The notes beneath the pieces are model-generated. The model worked only from the letters and a program-made list of their open reading frames with translations, was not told the DNA's origin and made no database searches. A stretch of 64,000 nt of DNA from Kryptolebias marmoratus. Taxonomy: Eukaryota > Chordata > Actinopteri > Cyprinodontiformes > Rivulidae. Positions 24,401-36,984 of the stretch are shown here, piece after piece (the first letter of the stretch is position 1; each line of letters opens with the position of its first letter). Location: the NCBI RefSeq assembly GCF_001649575.2, contig NC_051445.1, positions 5,211,451 to 5,275,450 of the forward strand, read 5' to 3'. The position numbers and the translations under genes are program-made.

Positions 24401-26678
24401 TTGGTGTTTGTTTTATCTGTTCCACTACGTTATGTTTTTTTTTGTGCTTGTCTTTGTCACTTTATTTTTATGCTTTCTTTTATCTTATCTATTACTGATG
24501 TTCAGCACTTTGTTTCAGCTGTGGCTGGCGTTGAAACGCTTTATAAATAAAGTTGATGATGTATAATTTCAGTTTTGCCTCATGTTTGGATCTAAAATGA
24601 TGCTGAACTTACGGCAGCCTGTTGTCGTAGCAACTATAACCACCTCCATAACCCCCAACCAGACCTCCAGTCCTGAAATGATCTTTAGTATTTCTCAGTT
24701 TGTGGTAATTATAACTATAAGCATGAATCCAGATATTAATACCAGTACTGCTGCCGATGAAAACACTGAGATCGAGTTATTTTCGTTTGTATCTGCGGCT
24801 GTTTAAAATGTTCGGGTGTCTCTCATGTGAGAACAGATGTGATCAGGAGGACAGGAAGTATTAAGGGGAGGAGAGTCTCGGAGACTGGCAGCAGGATCGC
24901 AGCTCGACCTTCGACCCCACCTCAGGTCCTTCACGGAGCTCGAAGCAGCGACGTGCAGCTGACTCAGCTGATCTCAGGACAGACTCTTTATGAACTCGGT
25001 AAAATGATTTTGAGTGATTATTTTAACATTTAAATAACTTTATTGTTGTGGGTTTTACATTGTGTTTGTTGTATTTCTGGTCCTCCTGTTTACGTTCGTC
25101 CAACAGAGACCACCTCAGACGAACCTCTGAGTTCCTTACAGTTTGTGAGTGACTCGGTTTTCGTGGCCAGCTGCTTTAACGGGAGCGTTTACATCGCAGA
25201 CACTCGGACTGCTGCTGCTCCTCAGCTTTCTCCTCCACCACCACCTTCAGGTGAATCCGTCCTCTGGCGGATGGACACCTCTGTAGCTCCACAGCAGTCC
25301 GGCTGTAAGGTTGTCAGACTCTCTTCCTCTGGACGCGCAGTAGTGTCAGATTTGAGGAATTTGGGAGGAATCGCGTGTCAGGCTCAGCTGGACATCCAGA
25401 CACGTCCCTACAAAGCGGAGGACGTCTCCGTGTCGTGGGCTCCGAGGCTGGACGGATACGTCTCAGTGTCAGGTCAGGATCTACAGATTCACTGATGGAG
25501 ATGTTAGTTCTGAAGCTTAACATCATAAAAGGACAGTTAGACTGTAAATGTTTTAATGCTGAAATAATTGTAACAGTGAAAAGGCCGTGTGGGCTCATTT
25601 AACAAATAAATCTGAGTGGATAGTCTGACAAATAATTATTAAGTTTAATACATCACAAAAACAAGGTAGGAAGTTTTAAAATGAAACTTACAGCCAATGT
25701 TAAAATTGGGCTTTGAAATCAATATTTAGTGAAGTAAAATAATTTAAAGTCTACAGATAGCCTGAAAATGGTTCCCCATCACCTTTACTCAGGTTTCACA
25801 CATTTAGAGATCTTCACAGGTGAAGAAAACAAAACCTGAGCCCAGAAATAATTTATAGATTACATTCTTGGGTATGATGTTTATGTAAATCACTGAAATG
25901 GGGAAAAAAACCCTCCAAGTAATGAAATTAAATCTAGCAGCAGCTCTTCTGTCTCCTCAAGCAAAATATGAGTTTCTGATGTGGCTGTGACAGAAGGAAG
26001 ACGCTGCTTCAGTCTGCAAGAAATGTTTTATCAACTCAGTTTTATCTTGTGCAGCACTGAAAGAAAGGCTGCAAACATTAAACCTGATCAGATTTAAACT
26101 TACTAATTAAATGTAACCGTTAGAGAATCTGTTTGAAACAGATGGCTTCAGTCAGTTTTAGTTTGGACTTTCTTTGAGCCGTATGTCTCCACGTTTCAAC
26201 TTTAAAGGAAGAAACCAACCTGGTTGGGTTCTTTATTGTATTTAAATGATTTGTTTGAATCTCCTTCTTCCTTTAGTTGGTGTTTAGATAATTTCATTTT
26301 TGTTTTAAGACTTTCTGACCACTTGACTCCTTAACTGATGGGAAATCTGTGAGTCCTAACCTGGTGACTAGCAGGAGACATAGTTATGTTACGGTTCAAA
26401 GCGTGTTGAAGTTCTCACCTTCCTCTTCACCAGGTTTCGGTGGAGCTGTTCAGATTTACAACACCTGCGCCTGGACGCCGGAGCTGCAGGACGTCGAGCC
26501 GCTCTTTCAGCACCGCGGCCACGTGGTTTTGTCTGAACAGACTGATGGCTCCGTCCCCGTCTTCATCACCTCCCACGTCTGGCATCCCGAGCGCCCGCGG
26601 ACGCTGCTGTCTGCCGCTTCAGATGGCTCCGTTCACGTCTGGGACTGGGTAGAACCCGACACACGAGATGTTAGTTAA
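21375..26678 (+). CDS. wdr73: WD repeat-containing protein 73, eight coding exons
   Basis: The spliced frame (74+68+86+89+68+162+366+245 nt) gives 385 aa; human WDR73 is 378 aa. Diagnostic segments in order: DDWFIESLKTYKDLHVFQLD near the N-terminus; VCVAGYSASKNEILELRLPL; ERDFKVVHGGFTEGPV; a WD-like strand LQVWDLGG near residue 120; PPQVLHGARSSDVQL near 155-170; LSSLQFVSDSVF; and a C-terminal block with GGAVQIYN, VEPLFQHRGHVV, TSHVWHPERPRTLLSAASDG and VHVWDWV. All junctions are GT-AG with matching phases. Human WDR73 is mutated in Galloway-Mowat syndrome, associates with spindle microtubules, and is reported to bind Integrator subunits INTS9/INTS11. Three consecutive ATGs open the frame; the first was chosen, and the exact one is not decidable. 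Confidence 0.95.
22266..22333 (+). CDS. wdr73: wdr73 coding exon 2
   Basis: Between acceptor TTCCTGCAG and donor GTGAGT. Encodes YKDLHVFQLDNPSQVIEWTS, matching the human LYQDFYAFDL...VLEW stretch. Confidence 0.93.
22641..22726 (+). CDS. wdr73: wdr73 coding exon 3
   Basis: Between acceptor TTGTGTTTTAAG and donor GTAAAC. Encodes VCVAGYSASKNEILELRLPL and the following FADENK; highly similar to human. Confidence 0.95.
22821..22909 (+). CDS. wdr73: wdr73 coding exon 4
   Basis: Between acceptor ATGCGTTCAG and donor GTGAGA. Encodes GLCAERDFKVVHGGF and LRHVPGTR, matching the human ERDFKVRHGGF and LKHVPHTR. Confidence 0.95.
23705..23772 (+). CDS. wdr73: wdr73 coding exon 5
   Basis: Between acceptor GTTACGTCAG and donor GTGAGT. 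Encodes CVVTNDGQNADLQVWDLGG, ending in a WD-type strand. Confidence 0.92.
24380..24562 (+). repeat. LINE 3' tail fragment in wdr73 intron 5
   Basis: Pyrimidine-rich sequence ends in GAAACGCTTTATAAATAAAG followed by TTGATGATG. This is the typical 3' end of fish L2-like LINEs (CGCTTTATAAATAAAGTTGA type). No coding part remains. It supplies an AATAAA inside the intron. Confidence 0.6.
24837..24998 (+). CDS. wdr73: wdr73 coding exon 6
   Basis: Between acceptor GAGAACAG and donor GTAAAA. Encodes DVIRRTGSI through PPQVLHGARSSDVQLTQL to QTLYEL, aligning with human DVIKAVSTI...PGVLHGARLRSLQVVDL. Confidence 0.9.
25107..25472 (+). CDS. wdr73: wdr73 coding exon 7
   Basis: The largest exon. Acceptor CGTCCAACAG, donor GTCAGG (a weak donor chosen because it restores the ISGF-type junction with exon 8). 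Encodes PLSSLQFVSDSVFVASCFNG and SVYIADTR, a proline-rich loop (SPPPPPSGE), VVSDLRNLGG and VSWAPRLDGYVSVSG. Confidence 0.9.
26434..26678 (+). CDS. wdr73: wdr73 coding exon 8 (terminal)
   Basis: After acceptor CTTCACCAG; stop TAA at 26676-26678. Encodes GFGGAVQIYN, VEPLFQHRGHVVLS, SHVWHPERPRTLLSAASDGS and VHVWDWVEPD. Confidence 0.95.
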
Positions 26679-29600
26679 CAATCTGCTCGTCTCTAAAGTG
26701 CAGCTAAGAGTGACGTGGGTCACTGTTCAGAACAACGCTGAGAAAATTGATTTAGTTTTTGATGGAATAACTCCAGAACCCACTGTGTGCTGCCTGCATT
26801 TTCAACATGTGATGAAGAGCTAAAACTGAAATATAATTTAAAAAGAAAAGAGCAAATAGATAAAAACGGCGAACCAGACAGAACGCTCTCTTCGTAAATT
26901 GAAGATTGATTGCAGTCTGAAATCACAGCTGGTCCTGATAATCTAGAATAATTTACCACAGATCCCATTTGTGCTGCAGGTTTTATTCACAAATGAAAGC
27001 TTTGCTTCCAGAGAGGTTCTCAGTCTGTTATTCATATCAGTACAGAAATCAAACTAAAGTGAGGAGCTTATTTTGGTGCATATATTTTAGACCAAATAGT
27101 CTGAGGCACCATCTCTCAGACTTGTTTGCCTCCAGCATGAAGGTGGTTGGATTTCAGCTCATAACATCGTCTTAAAAACTCTCTGGAATCTAAATTTGTA
27201 CAATACAAAACTTTACCCGCAGTTCGTTTTCATCTGGATTATTCCTTTACCTGCTAACCTCTGTGGCCAGAAGAAGATCATCACTCTGCATCGTTTGAGC
27301 AGCAGCAGCCTCCGAGGTTTACATACAAAGATAAAACAAATAAAGCTTTGGAACAGAATAAAGTTGTGTTACCCCAGGATAAATTGAGTTATTTACTTTT
27401 ATCATCTCCCCTGCCATTTTGGTTTGACGCTTCATTTCATATTTTCTTCTACCTACATTTGAAACTCAAATTGAAACAATATCTGCAGCAGAAATTGTTT
27501 CAATTTTGGAAAACTGTGGCAAATAAAAATGTATGAGGAATGATGCTGGTATTTAAGAAATAATTTCCTTCCTAAAGCTGTTTACAAGCAGATAAATCAT
27601 TTTTTTTGTTGTTTGGAAATGGAGTGACCTTAAAAATCTAAATCCTGAAAAAAACAAACTCTGACATGAATGAACTCTGATTTGAAATGATTGAACGAAC
27701 TGAGAGGAAGGAGACGACATACCAGCAAAGATTCAAGGACACTTCAACCAAGTTTTTATTTTGTTTTGTGTCAAATGGACTGTAGATAAAAGGCTTTATG
27801 GAAATATTAGAATATCCTTTTTTTTATTACAAAAGTGAAACCTTCACGAGGCTGTCCTTTTAATGTGGTGTTGCACACAGAAACATTTATTTTATTTTGG
27901 TATCAAACAATGCATAAATTACAGGAAATCAAATTTCATTGAAATGTTGAAAAAAGAATGGCCTCAAATGTTTTTAATCTTGTGTTGTTGACACCAGCGG
28001 AATAATAAACTTCAGATCAATACACAGTAAATTACTTGGATGGAAAATAAATAAATTAAAAAAAAACTGCTGAAAACGCCTCCAAAACAACATTTTACAC
28101 AGAACTGAAAACTTTATTCTTTCCATCTGACGGCCAATTATATATAAATAACAAAGATCAAAACAAATCAAGTTTTAATTTAAAAGAAAACAGGAGCAGC
28201 TCTTCCAGTGAGCTAAATGTCACTTTTTGATCACTTTTACCATCCTTCAGTGTTTAATTTTATTGTCATTTTTGTTTTAGGAAACAAACTAATTAAACAC
28301 TTCCTGCCTTTGAGTTGCAGCTGACAGATGAGCAGCATCACCAGCATGTTTCACGTCACACATATTGTATCTAAATATGAAAGACATCGTTCCTTTTGCT
28401 GCTGGCTGCCGTCGTATTTTTAAGTCCCGCCCCTTCATAAAATTAATTGTACATTTTCCTGACAAATAAAATAAATTACACTTGAGATTGTTCTTTTCTG
28501 GTACTGATTCATGTAGTTCCTACATTGTTGCTGTATGTTTAAATGTGCATTTTTTTTATTAAATACATTTACTTTCAATTAGTTAATTGAGGCTTAATGA
28601 AAAGTGTCTCGTTACGCTGTGATTGACACCCAAGGAGACACTTCTTCCACCTTTATTAATGTTGACGTGTGTCTTTAGTAGTGAACATGTTGCTACTATA
28701 TTTAAATGTAAAGAAGGCAAAGAAATACAGTGTTATCAGTTTGTTTTGCTAATGGTAGTTAGTCTGGTTACTGAGCACAACAGTAAACAATCCCTACAAC
28801 TTCCCTGACTTTCAGCTGGAATGCGGTTAGGTTGGGTTTGACGTCATTCACAGAAACGAAGTCCAACTCGGAGGTAAATCGAAAGGCAGCATCAAGCTGT
28901 TTCAGTCTGACCTTTTTCCTTCTTCTCAACCTGTAGATGAGTTTAACTTCAGCAGCGTGCAGTTTACTTCAATTATTAAACAGTTCAGTAAGTTCCCAAA
29001 CATCATTCATGGAAGGCATCCAAAGTCTCCGCTGTCAAATATGACTTTCTTCTGCTTCTTATTAATGCTTTATGACGCAGTGTTGGTGAGATCTCAGTCT
29101 CGGTATGAATCCATGTTTGGGAGGTGCTGACAGCCTCTCTCCTCTCTCACAAACTTTAAATGATACATGACAAAGCTTTGAATGCAGCCTTTGTAGTATT
29201 TCGTGTGATTGCAGGAGTCCCCTGGACCACATTTTGCTCTGACAGAGACTCAGAAAGAGAAAACAATACCAGCCACGGCGGCACAGCTTGTAAAAATGGG
29301 AAACAAATTGGGCATCCGCAGTCCCTCCGTACCGACTAACAGACCATAACAAGAGAAATGTATATTTCCACACCAGCATGTCTCGTTCTGCAGGTCAACA
29401 AGTGAACTTCATGCAGAGTTCACTTAGTTTCATACCTTACTGCCTCCTTTCTCGCCTCATACGCGCAACTTCTGACTAACCTCCAACACTATCGACACCA
29501 AATCATGACAAATAGCAGCTCTGTCCTGGAGTGAACTCCAATTTTCTCCTGCGCCTCACTGAGTATCATCTGCACGTTATTGTCAGTACTGAAAAAATGT

Positions 29601-30340
29601 GCCTCCATTACATTCAAGGCTGCTGGCACCTCAGATCAGTCTGCATTTCACAGCTTTACCTTCAGCTTTTTATAAACCAATTAAAAACACCTGGCATAAA
29701 CATGTCTTGGCTGATATGAAGTGAACAGCTCTAATTATGTCTGGGTACATATATCCAGCCTGACCCCATGGTGACCACTTCTGATCTGATCTTATGTTCG
29801 CTGTTGTAGCAACTAAATACACAAGTCGTTTTAAAAAGATTTAATAGCTGAGAAGTGCGACGGTCTGATTTTGTTTCTCCACTTGAGCCCACACAGGCAT
29901 AGTTTAGTGAAGAACTGACTGATAGTTCTTCATTTGACTGTGGAAATTGACTTTTAAATATCTTGGCTTCAGGGTTACTAGGGTTTAAAAAGGTTTTATA
30001 TCTCCGCTGACCAGCTTCCTTATAAGAATCAAACAGACGATAACATGAAGCTGAAAGCCGAGCTGCTGATGTCGACCAACTTTACCTAACAGTGAAATCT
30101 GAAGGAGTTTGAAACAGAAAAATGGCCTCTCTGTTCTGAATCCAAACACCTTTATGTTGTTGGACTTTTGTGATTGAGCAAAGAGAAGTTCATAAATATT
30201 CTTCATATCAGGACAGTTTTGGTCACTAACGATAAAAGCTGACATGTTTAATCACTTTCTCATCTGAGGAGAGAAATCCCCTTTTTGTGGTTAAAAATAT
30301 AAATAAAAAAGGACAGAGAAGAGATATTTATGACTATGCT
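26679..30340. other. wdr73 3' UTR and intergenic DNA
   Basis: An AATAAA at 27339-27344 and another near 27521 are candidate wdr73 poly(A) signals. The remainder is AT-rich; a 105-codon minus-strand open frame at 29062-29379 shows no recognisable domain or splice context. No other gene seen. Confidence 0.5.
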
Positions 30341-30355
30341 ACAGAAAAGACAACA

Positions 30356-30665
30356 TTTATTATTGTCAAGTTAATGCAACTATACAAAAACATAAGTACA
30401 CAGCAGGAAAACTAAAAAACCTCCTCAAAGATACCACAGTAGTGTGTATGTGTGTGTGTATAAGAAGCCACTGCTGTGTACTGATGAAACCTGGTGCAGT
30501 GTGAGAGTGTGTGTTTCAGAAGGATAAAGTGAGGGGCCTTTCAAAAAAGACAAGAGACTATAATTAAAATGAGTGACAGAACAGCGAGCCGTGAGACTGA
30601 ACTCTCCGGTGGCCTGTTGGTGCCACAGCCATTGTGACAGATCTTCACTAAGCGATCATAATGAG
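30356..30665 (-). other. Putative 3' UTR of an unidentified minus-strand gene
   Basis: Downstream (leftward) of the TGA of the 30666-30724 exon lies about 300 nt of non-coding sequence ending in AATAAA (TTTATT at 30356-30361 on the plus strand), followed by U-rich sequence. This is the layout of a terminal exon. Prediction only. Confidence 0.4.
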
Positions 30666-30724
30666 TCACACCTCTTCTCTGATCCGTGAGACATCCAGCA
30701 CGATCCTCTCAGGCTCCTCGGTGC
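30666..30724 (-). CDS. Terminal coding exon of an unidentified minus-strand gene
   Basis: On the minus strand a good acceptor (TTGTGTTCTCAAACAG) is followed by two bases completing a codon, then TEEPERIVLDVSRIREEV and TGA. The charged, low-complexity-free peptide looks like a genuine protein C-terminus, and a downstream AATAAA fits. The other two frames are broken early or extend only to a later stop with poor composition. I do not recognise the family and found no convincing upstream exon in 30.7-42 kb, so the gene is unnamed. A GC-richer block at 40780-41040 could be its promoter. Confidence 0.4.
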
Positions 30725-31969
30725 CTGTTTGAGAACACAAAGTTGAAATTGAATTCTGCCTACAGTGAAGACGACACTTCAGAGGCGACTAAGAACGACT
30801 AAGGACCCTGAATCTGTGTCTTTGCTGAGTTTTTACTCCAGCAGCAAAAATCACACAAAGCTCCCATCACTTCATTCCCAAACTAGTTAGAAGTTAGTTT
30901 TAGAGTATTTTTCTTCAAATGAAACTAATTAGAAACAGGTGTTTTTTTTATGCAGACGAGCTGCTGCTGCTGCTGAAAATCAGTTTATTCTGACAGAGAA
31001 TAAAACATGTTTATTTTTCTAAATGAGAAAATCATTTATCTCTATAACAGCAGCATTTGTTGGGAATCTTTATTCACTGAATTTTATTTTCTGATAACAA
31101 AATCTCAATAGTAAACTTTGTGTATTGTTTGAAATGTACAGCATGATCCAAAACATAACCATTGACGGGAAATAAATCATCTAAATCACTTTTTACCTCA
31201 AAAACAATCATTTCTCCAACAAACAAACACTCTCAGGATGCTTTACAGGAACTTTACTTTTCCGCTGACTGCAGAGAAACTCCTATTTTCGTGAATCTAA
31301 TTTCCCAGAATGCTTTGTTAAAATGTTATTTGAATTTGGCACAAACGCTCACTTGGACAAAAGACTGAGCCGTTTAGCTTTGAACAGACACGGGTCAGGG
31401 TCAGTGTACCCTCACAAAACATAACTACTGAACCCATTATAACATTGGACATACAAGATAAAAGTGGACATTTTTGTCTGAAATGTAAAAAGGACAACTT
31501 TAATGAGACATTATTGCTCTGCAAAAAAAAAACACTTTTTATTGTTATCCGCTACCAGAACTCACACAGTGTTTGACATTAACATTTGTCCAAAGCAGCT
31601 CCAGAATTCTGACTGAAAACTTGTTTTTTTGTCGTCTTTTTACCTTTTTTCCATATTGCACATTGTGAATATTGTTGTAAGACGTGATGACTTGAGTTGT
31701 TCTATGAACAAATCTGTGGAACAATCAGAGCTCAGAGGAACTTCAGCCTTCTGTTCAGATGTTTGAACTGTTTCTTTAACCACATTGTTTTGGTCATTTT
31801 TATAAATATTAGAAACAAAACTAAAATGAGACAAACCAACAACATGTTCTCATCATAAGCCGCCTTTTAGTTTAAAATCATCTTTTGTGGAGTTATAGCC
31901 GCTTTGGTCAAATGCTGAAAATAAAATTCTGCTCAGTCTCATTCGGCATCACGAGACAAAACGTTCAGT

Positions 31970-32250
31970 TTGTGTTGGGAAGGAGTCTCAGATTCTACCA
32001 TATCCAAGTTTAGCTCAGTATCTGTGAAAGTGGTTGAGATGCAGCCAGTTTTGTGTTTTTAAGGTTAGTTGGCTGTGGTGGCCATGTTGAATTTGGTTGA
32101 CTTCAAAAGTTAACCAGTTGTGGATGGACTGACTACTTTCTGCAAGTTTTATTCAAATTTGTCCAGTGGTTCATGAGACTTTTTGGTAACAGACAAACAC
32201 ACAGACATGGGTAAAAACATTGTTTGCTTTTGGTGGCGGGTGACGATAAA
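31970..32250 (+). repeat. Dispersed repeat family, copy B (longest)
   Basis: Carries an upstream part (GAGTCTCAGATTCTACCATA, TTTAGCTCAGTATCTGTG) and the core shared with copy A: GTGGCCATGTTGAAT, GACTTCAAAAGTTAACCAGT, TTTGTCCAGTGGTTCATGAG, CACAGACATGGGTAAAAACA, GGCGGGTGACGATAA. Copies C and D are at 36985 and 58665. Confidence 0.75.
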
Positions 32251-33870
32251 AACAGCCTTAATAAGACTTCAGCTAAAATATGATACATGAGAGCACAGAG
32301 CCCAAAAAGAGAAAAAATAAAAAAACTACTTGATGGAGAGCCAAATAAACTGGAAGGACAAAATACTTTGTTCCTTTAGATTCAGAAAGTCAAAAAGTAA
32401 AAACATGAAAATAATTCAAGGAAAGGCCACTTTTGAGCTAAATTGGTACTAAAGTGAGAAAAGTGAACTCTCTAAGAAAATGCGAGTTGTCAGCGTTTAA
32501 AAAGCGTTCCAGCTACTCAGCCTTCAAGGCTGCAGAGAAAGTGCCTAATGCAGCAAAAACACAGAAAAAAACCCCAAAAAGAGCGTTTGAGTCAGAATAT
32601 ACCCAACCTGGCTCTGAATGAGGCCCTGATTGGACTCCATTATGCAGAAGACGTCGTGGAGAGTTGTGCCGTGTGGGGAATAATAACTGGTGTTCAAATA
32701 GCTTCCATACAAAGAGTAATTTCAGCTTCGCTTCGTCATGCTTTCATGTGAACATTTTGTTGGGGAAAAAAAATCCCAAAGACCACCACAGTAATGTCTC
32801 ATTGTTCACCGATCAGCTCACGGTCCTCAGAGCAGGAAGAATTACAGCTTCATTTAAAACACTTTAAGTTATTCTGTTTTCCCCAATTAGTTTCATCTAA
32901 ACTTATTCTGCTGATTTTTTTTGTTTTATTTGGAAACCTCTGAATAAAGTTGTCCTCTAAGGACCATGAAGTTTTCGTTTCTCAGCTTGACCTTCACGCT
33001 GTTGCATGAAGTTACACCAGTAAGCTGATGAAATCCAACAACAACTGTTTTCTGTGTGAATCCACAGCATGAGCAAAGTTAGAGCAACACGTGAGTTCTG
33101 CTAATTATCTCAGCAGCACGAGCAGAGAGGAGACAAATGGAGTGACTCAGGTTCACTCTGTTTTATTTATCAGCTGTTGATCTGACTCCTGCTGTCGGGA
33201 AATTTAGCCATTTGTTAAAAACTTTAAAAAGTCAGGGACAAAAGGAAGCTGCTCTCTGAAGAAGGAAGAAGATCATATCTGCTGATTAAAATGTTTGGTG
33301 AAAGGAGGTGAACTGCTGGATCAACAACTTATTTTAGTAAAAAAAAATGTCAAGTGACCCACGGTGACTGCCAGAGGTTTATTCATATTTTTTAAAACGG
33401 ATCCTAAAATCTGAAAATATCTAAACAATGAGTGCTTCAAACTCCAAGCCCTCCTCTGTTTGTTTTTTGTTTTTTATTACAAACATGTTCTCATGTTGTT
33501 CATTTCATTTTCACCAGGAAAAAGATTAGGGACAGGAAGGGATTTTTTTAATAATTAAAGAGTCGTTAAAAGAATACATTTCTAAGAATTAACTCATCTA
33601 CTTCCAATAGGCGGCTTTTCCTTTTTAAAACCAGCACCAGGTAGGACCTCACAGGTAACAGGACCATGAGGAAGGAAGCAGTCAGGTGCCAAGTTGTATC
33701 CTGAAGACAGCATCTGTCTGGGCAGCAGCTGATGGCGACTAGTTGGCAGACAGCATTTGAGGGAGTCTCCAGGATGTCTTGAGACTTGCAGACTTATTGC
33801 TTGAATTTTTAACATGTTAAAAAAAAAAGTGTAACAAATTTTCTCTCAAACTAGTCAGAGTTCTGGAGAT

Positions 33871-33939
33871 AGGAACCGGCTCCCCGCAACCCAGAAAGGA
33901 GAAGTGGGTAAAGACAGTGGATGGATGCATGGATGGATG
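33871..33939 (+). repeat. ATGG-tailed retroposon 3' end, copy 2
   Basis: CCGGCTCCCCGCAACCCAGA, a GGAGAAGTGGGTAAAGACAG stretch and ATGGATG(C)ATGGATGGATG. Same family end as 18291-18355. The upstream body is not recognisable. Confidence 0.6.
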
Positions 33940-34192
33940 TCACAGTTGTCTTGAACCTTTCTTGTTTTTGTTGCAGGCATCTCCAATCTGCCACACGAGC
34001 ACAAGAACTGTATTTTGACATCTGCACATGAGCTCTCCTCTGACAGAAAACCTGTCCAGGTCTAAAATCCACGTCGATGATAAATATTGATTATTAAAAA
34101 AACAAAATCTGCTGTTCTTAATTTGTAAAGTGTACTCCTGTGGATTTAATAATACAGATGGGGCAGTTGCAGAAAAACAGACAGAACCCACC

Positions 34193-34215
34193 TTTGTACC
34201 TGCATCCGGTACAAA
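34193..34215. repeat. 8-bp perfect inverted repeat, 7-nt loop
   Basis: TTTGTACC and GGTACAAA flank TGCATCC. Small hairpin of unknown meaning. Confidence 0.7.
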
Positions 34216-35929
34216 TGTTGGTACGATGTGGGTGAAGGGGAGCAACGGACTAACGTGCACATCTAAGAGCACCGTTCTGCACACAACAATAGACCGTGAG
34301 TTTCAAAAACTAGCGACATGACTCCCTGGTCTCTCTGTCCTAACATTCAGCAGCTGCAGCTTTATATTCCCATCCTGAGAGGATCAGCTGTCAATCAATA
34401 AATACATTTAAACTAAAAACAACTTTAAAAACAAAGTCATCTGTCGTTCTAGTAAAGGATTTTTCATGTAAATGCTACACAGCCTGAATCCAGTTATGCA
34501 AATCTTCTGCTTGAATTTTTTACAAATAGTCTCTGATGGTAAATTATTTGGTTGGTGAAGTCCTGATGCAACATTTATGTGCATTTAACATTTACTTTAG
34601 TAAAAAAATCTACATATCTGAAGGTAATAAGCAGTTGCTGAGCTCACAAACATCATCTGTGAGATAGTAAATTAGAGTTTAGCTTTCCACAATAAAGATG
34701 ATTTTCTTTCTTTAAGGCTGCTAAAACTGAAAAAGCCTCAAAGCAATTACAGTTCTTTGTAAGGTAATTATTTGTGTTTATTCTTTTTTGTGTCATGTTC
34801 AACGAGACAGTTGCGCTGATCCATTTAAAGAAAAAACAGAGTCATTTTCTTCTCAGATAAATTGCAGCCTACGATATTTATGATCCAACTGCATCAAGTT
34901 ATCTGCAGAAAACAAATTGTTATTTTCATTTTTATTACTTGTCATTTATCATCTGAATCATGGCTCAGGTTTTCAGTTTCGGAAATTGTCACAATATTCA
35001 TTAAAATCATTTCCAGATGCCCCAGAAGTTATTGAAAATGGCCGCTGGGCCTTCTGTAGATGAAAGCTGTGCAGCTCAGGAAACGGTATGAGGCTCGTGC
35101 TGAAAGAGTCTCTGCAACAATAAACTCTTCCTTCATGGTAGCTTTCTTCATTTAACAATGATTCAGATACTAAATCACCTTTCACAATAATGTTAGGAAT
35201 GCTAAAGCAAGGAAAAAGAAATGAAAAGAAGGTTCTTCTTACAGAATTGTAGCTACAGTCCCACTGTTTGCTGCAGGGCCGAGTAATTACTGTCAAAAGA
35301 TGCTAAAAATGTCAAAGAATTATCTTGGAAATTAAATGGTTGTAAAGAGCTAAAAATTCAGCTTTTTAAAAATAATTTATGAACTCCTGAACTCGTGATC
35401 AAAATCTTTTGAATCCTCTGCTTGGGACTGAATTTAACTTCCATCCGTCAAAACAAAAGCTAAACTCACCATGATGCAGAAAACGTTCAAAGAGTTAAAG
35501 TATATCCAGTTTTACCAGTTTTATATTTTATAGCTACTGAATGTAATTGGAGTATACGGCCTGTATGTGACCTGGAGTGGTATAACGTAGGATTAGTGTC
35601 CATCTGAAAAACCAACATGATTACTGCAATTATCCTCCATTATCAGCTTACTAATGGCAACGGCTCGTTTCTTTTAGCTGCCACTCAGACGGATGCTGCA
35701 GACAGTTTGAACTTCCAGGCATCGCCAAGGGCTTAAACTCCGAGAAAAAAAAAAAAAAAGATCATCTATTTTTCTTGGTAAATTCACCAAATAATGTCAC
35801 CTAAAGAGTGTCCGTCTATAAAAGCAAACTGCCAGAACAGAACCTGACTTCATCTAATTGATGCAGTTAGATGAGCAATCACCATCTGATGTCAATGTTC
35901 TGTTCAGATCCCAATTTATTCTGTTTTCC

Positions 35930-36025
35930 TTAACATCACTGTCCCTTGTTCGTTCATTTCAACTTGTTTACTTTCCCTCTATAGCGTCCTGAGATGACTT
36001 TTACTTTGAAACACTCAGTTAAATT
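35930..36025 (+). repeat. Probable LINE 3' end fragment
   Basis: The motif AGCGTCCTGAGATGACTTTT resembles the GCGCCTTGAGATGACTTTTG sequence that precedes the 3' end of many fish LINE copies. The usual terminal GCTATATAAATAAA is not kept, so this is a diverged fragment. Confidence 0.4.
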
Positions 36026-36984
36026 TTAGTTTTTACTTGGCAGAAGTTGCATCGATTCTTTACAGTTGGAGTTGACATCAACAAACTTCCTGTTTGACGT
36101 GACGGACGACAAACAATAAGTTCACAAGTCATTGTTTGTGCAACGCTGCTGCTTCTGTCAAATCAATGTCAAGTTTGTGTGTTACTGCAAGCTGTGGAAA
36201 TCAGGGACAAAGAGGCAAAAAGAGCTCTTACTGTTTCTCTTACCACGGAGAGGTTTTATTAAATGTAAATAGATGGTGTAACTATATTTCCACTCATATA
36301 AAGGGCTTTTTTCCTGCTGAAATAAGCATGAAATAGAGCAAAAAAACAGAGATTAAAGCTGGTTCAATAACTTAAATCAATATAACAGAAGCTCACACTT
36401 CTTTAAAGTAATTATTGTTTGTAAAATTCAATGATAAGCTTTAAATAAGAGACAACATGTGCCTCAATATATCAGTTAAGATGACATATTTCTACCATTT
36501 ATATATATTGATATGAAACACTTCCTCACATCTCAGCGTTTTAGTATTCTCTCTCAGTTCAGTAAAAACTTGAGTGGACGTGTCAGAAGAGTATCAGCTG
36601 GCTGTAAATAATTACACAATTAATATTCATAGAGTAAACTTTGTTTCGATAAGGCAGGAGGGACAGTTTTCCTCCTCTAATGACCCCAGATGCTTTTCTT
36701 TCCTTCTTCTTCTTCATCTCAGGAGCAGAGCAGCAGAAAGAGGCACCAGCCGTCTACAAACAATCAAATTCACAATCAGACAACAAACTTAGTTTTATTT
36801 CTGAACAAATGAGCTTTTAGTAAATGGCAGTAGATGTTAGTTTTATATTCTTTGTATAAAATAAGAACAGAATCTTCTCCCTGAAGTGATCCACGTTGCT
36901 CACCATCTCGCTCACTGAGGTTTCAGATAAAGATCTTATTTGATCTGTTATCACTTCCTGTGACTCTGAACTTTGACCTCACCA

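Noticed and set aside
29062..29379. 105-codon minus-strand open frame
   Set aside because: No recognisable domain and no splice context.
35470..35540. Minus-strand exon before a strong donor ATG-GTGAGT at 35463-35468
   Set aside because: All three frames hit stops between the only plausible acceptor and the donor.
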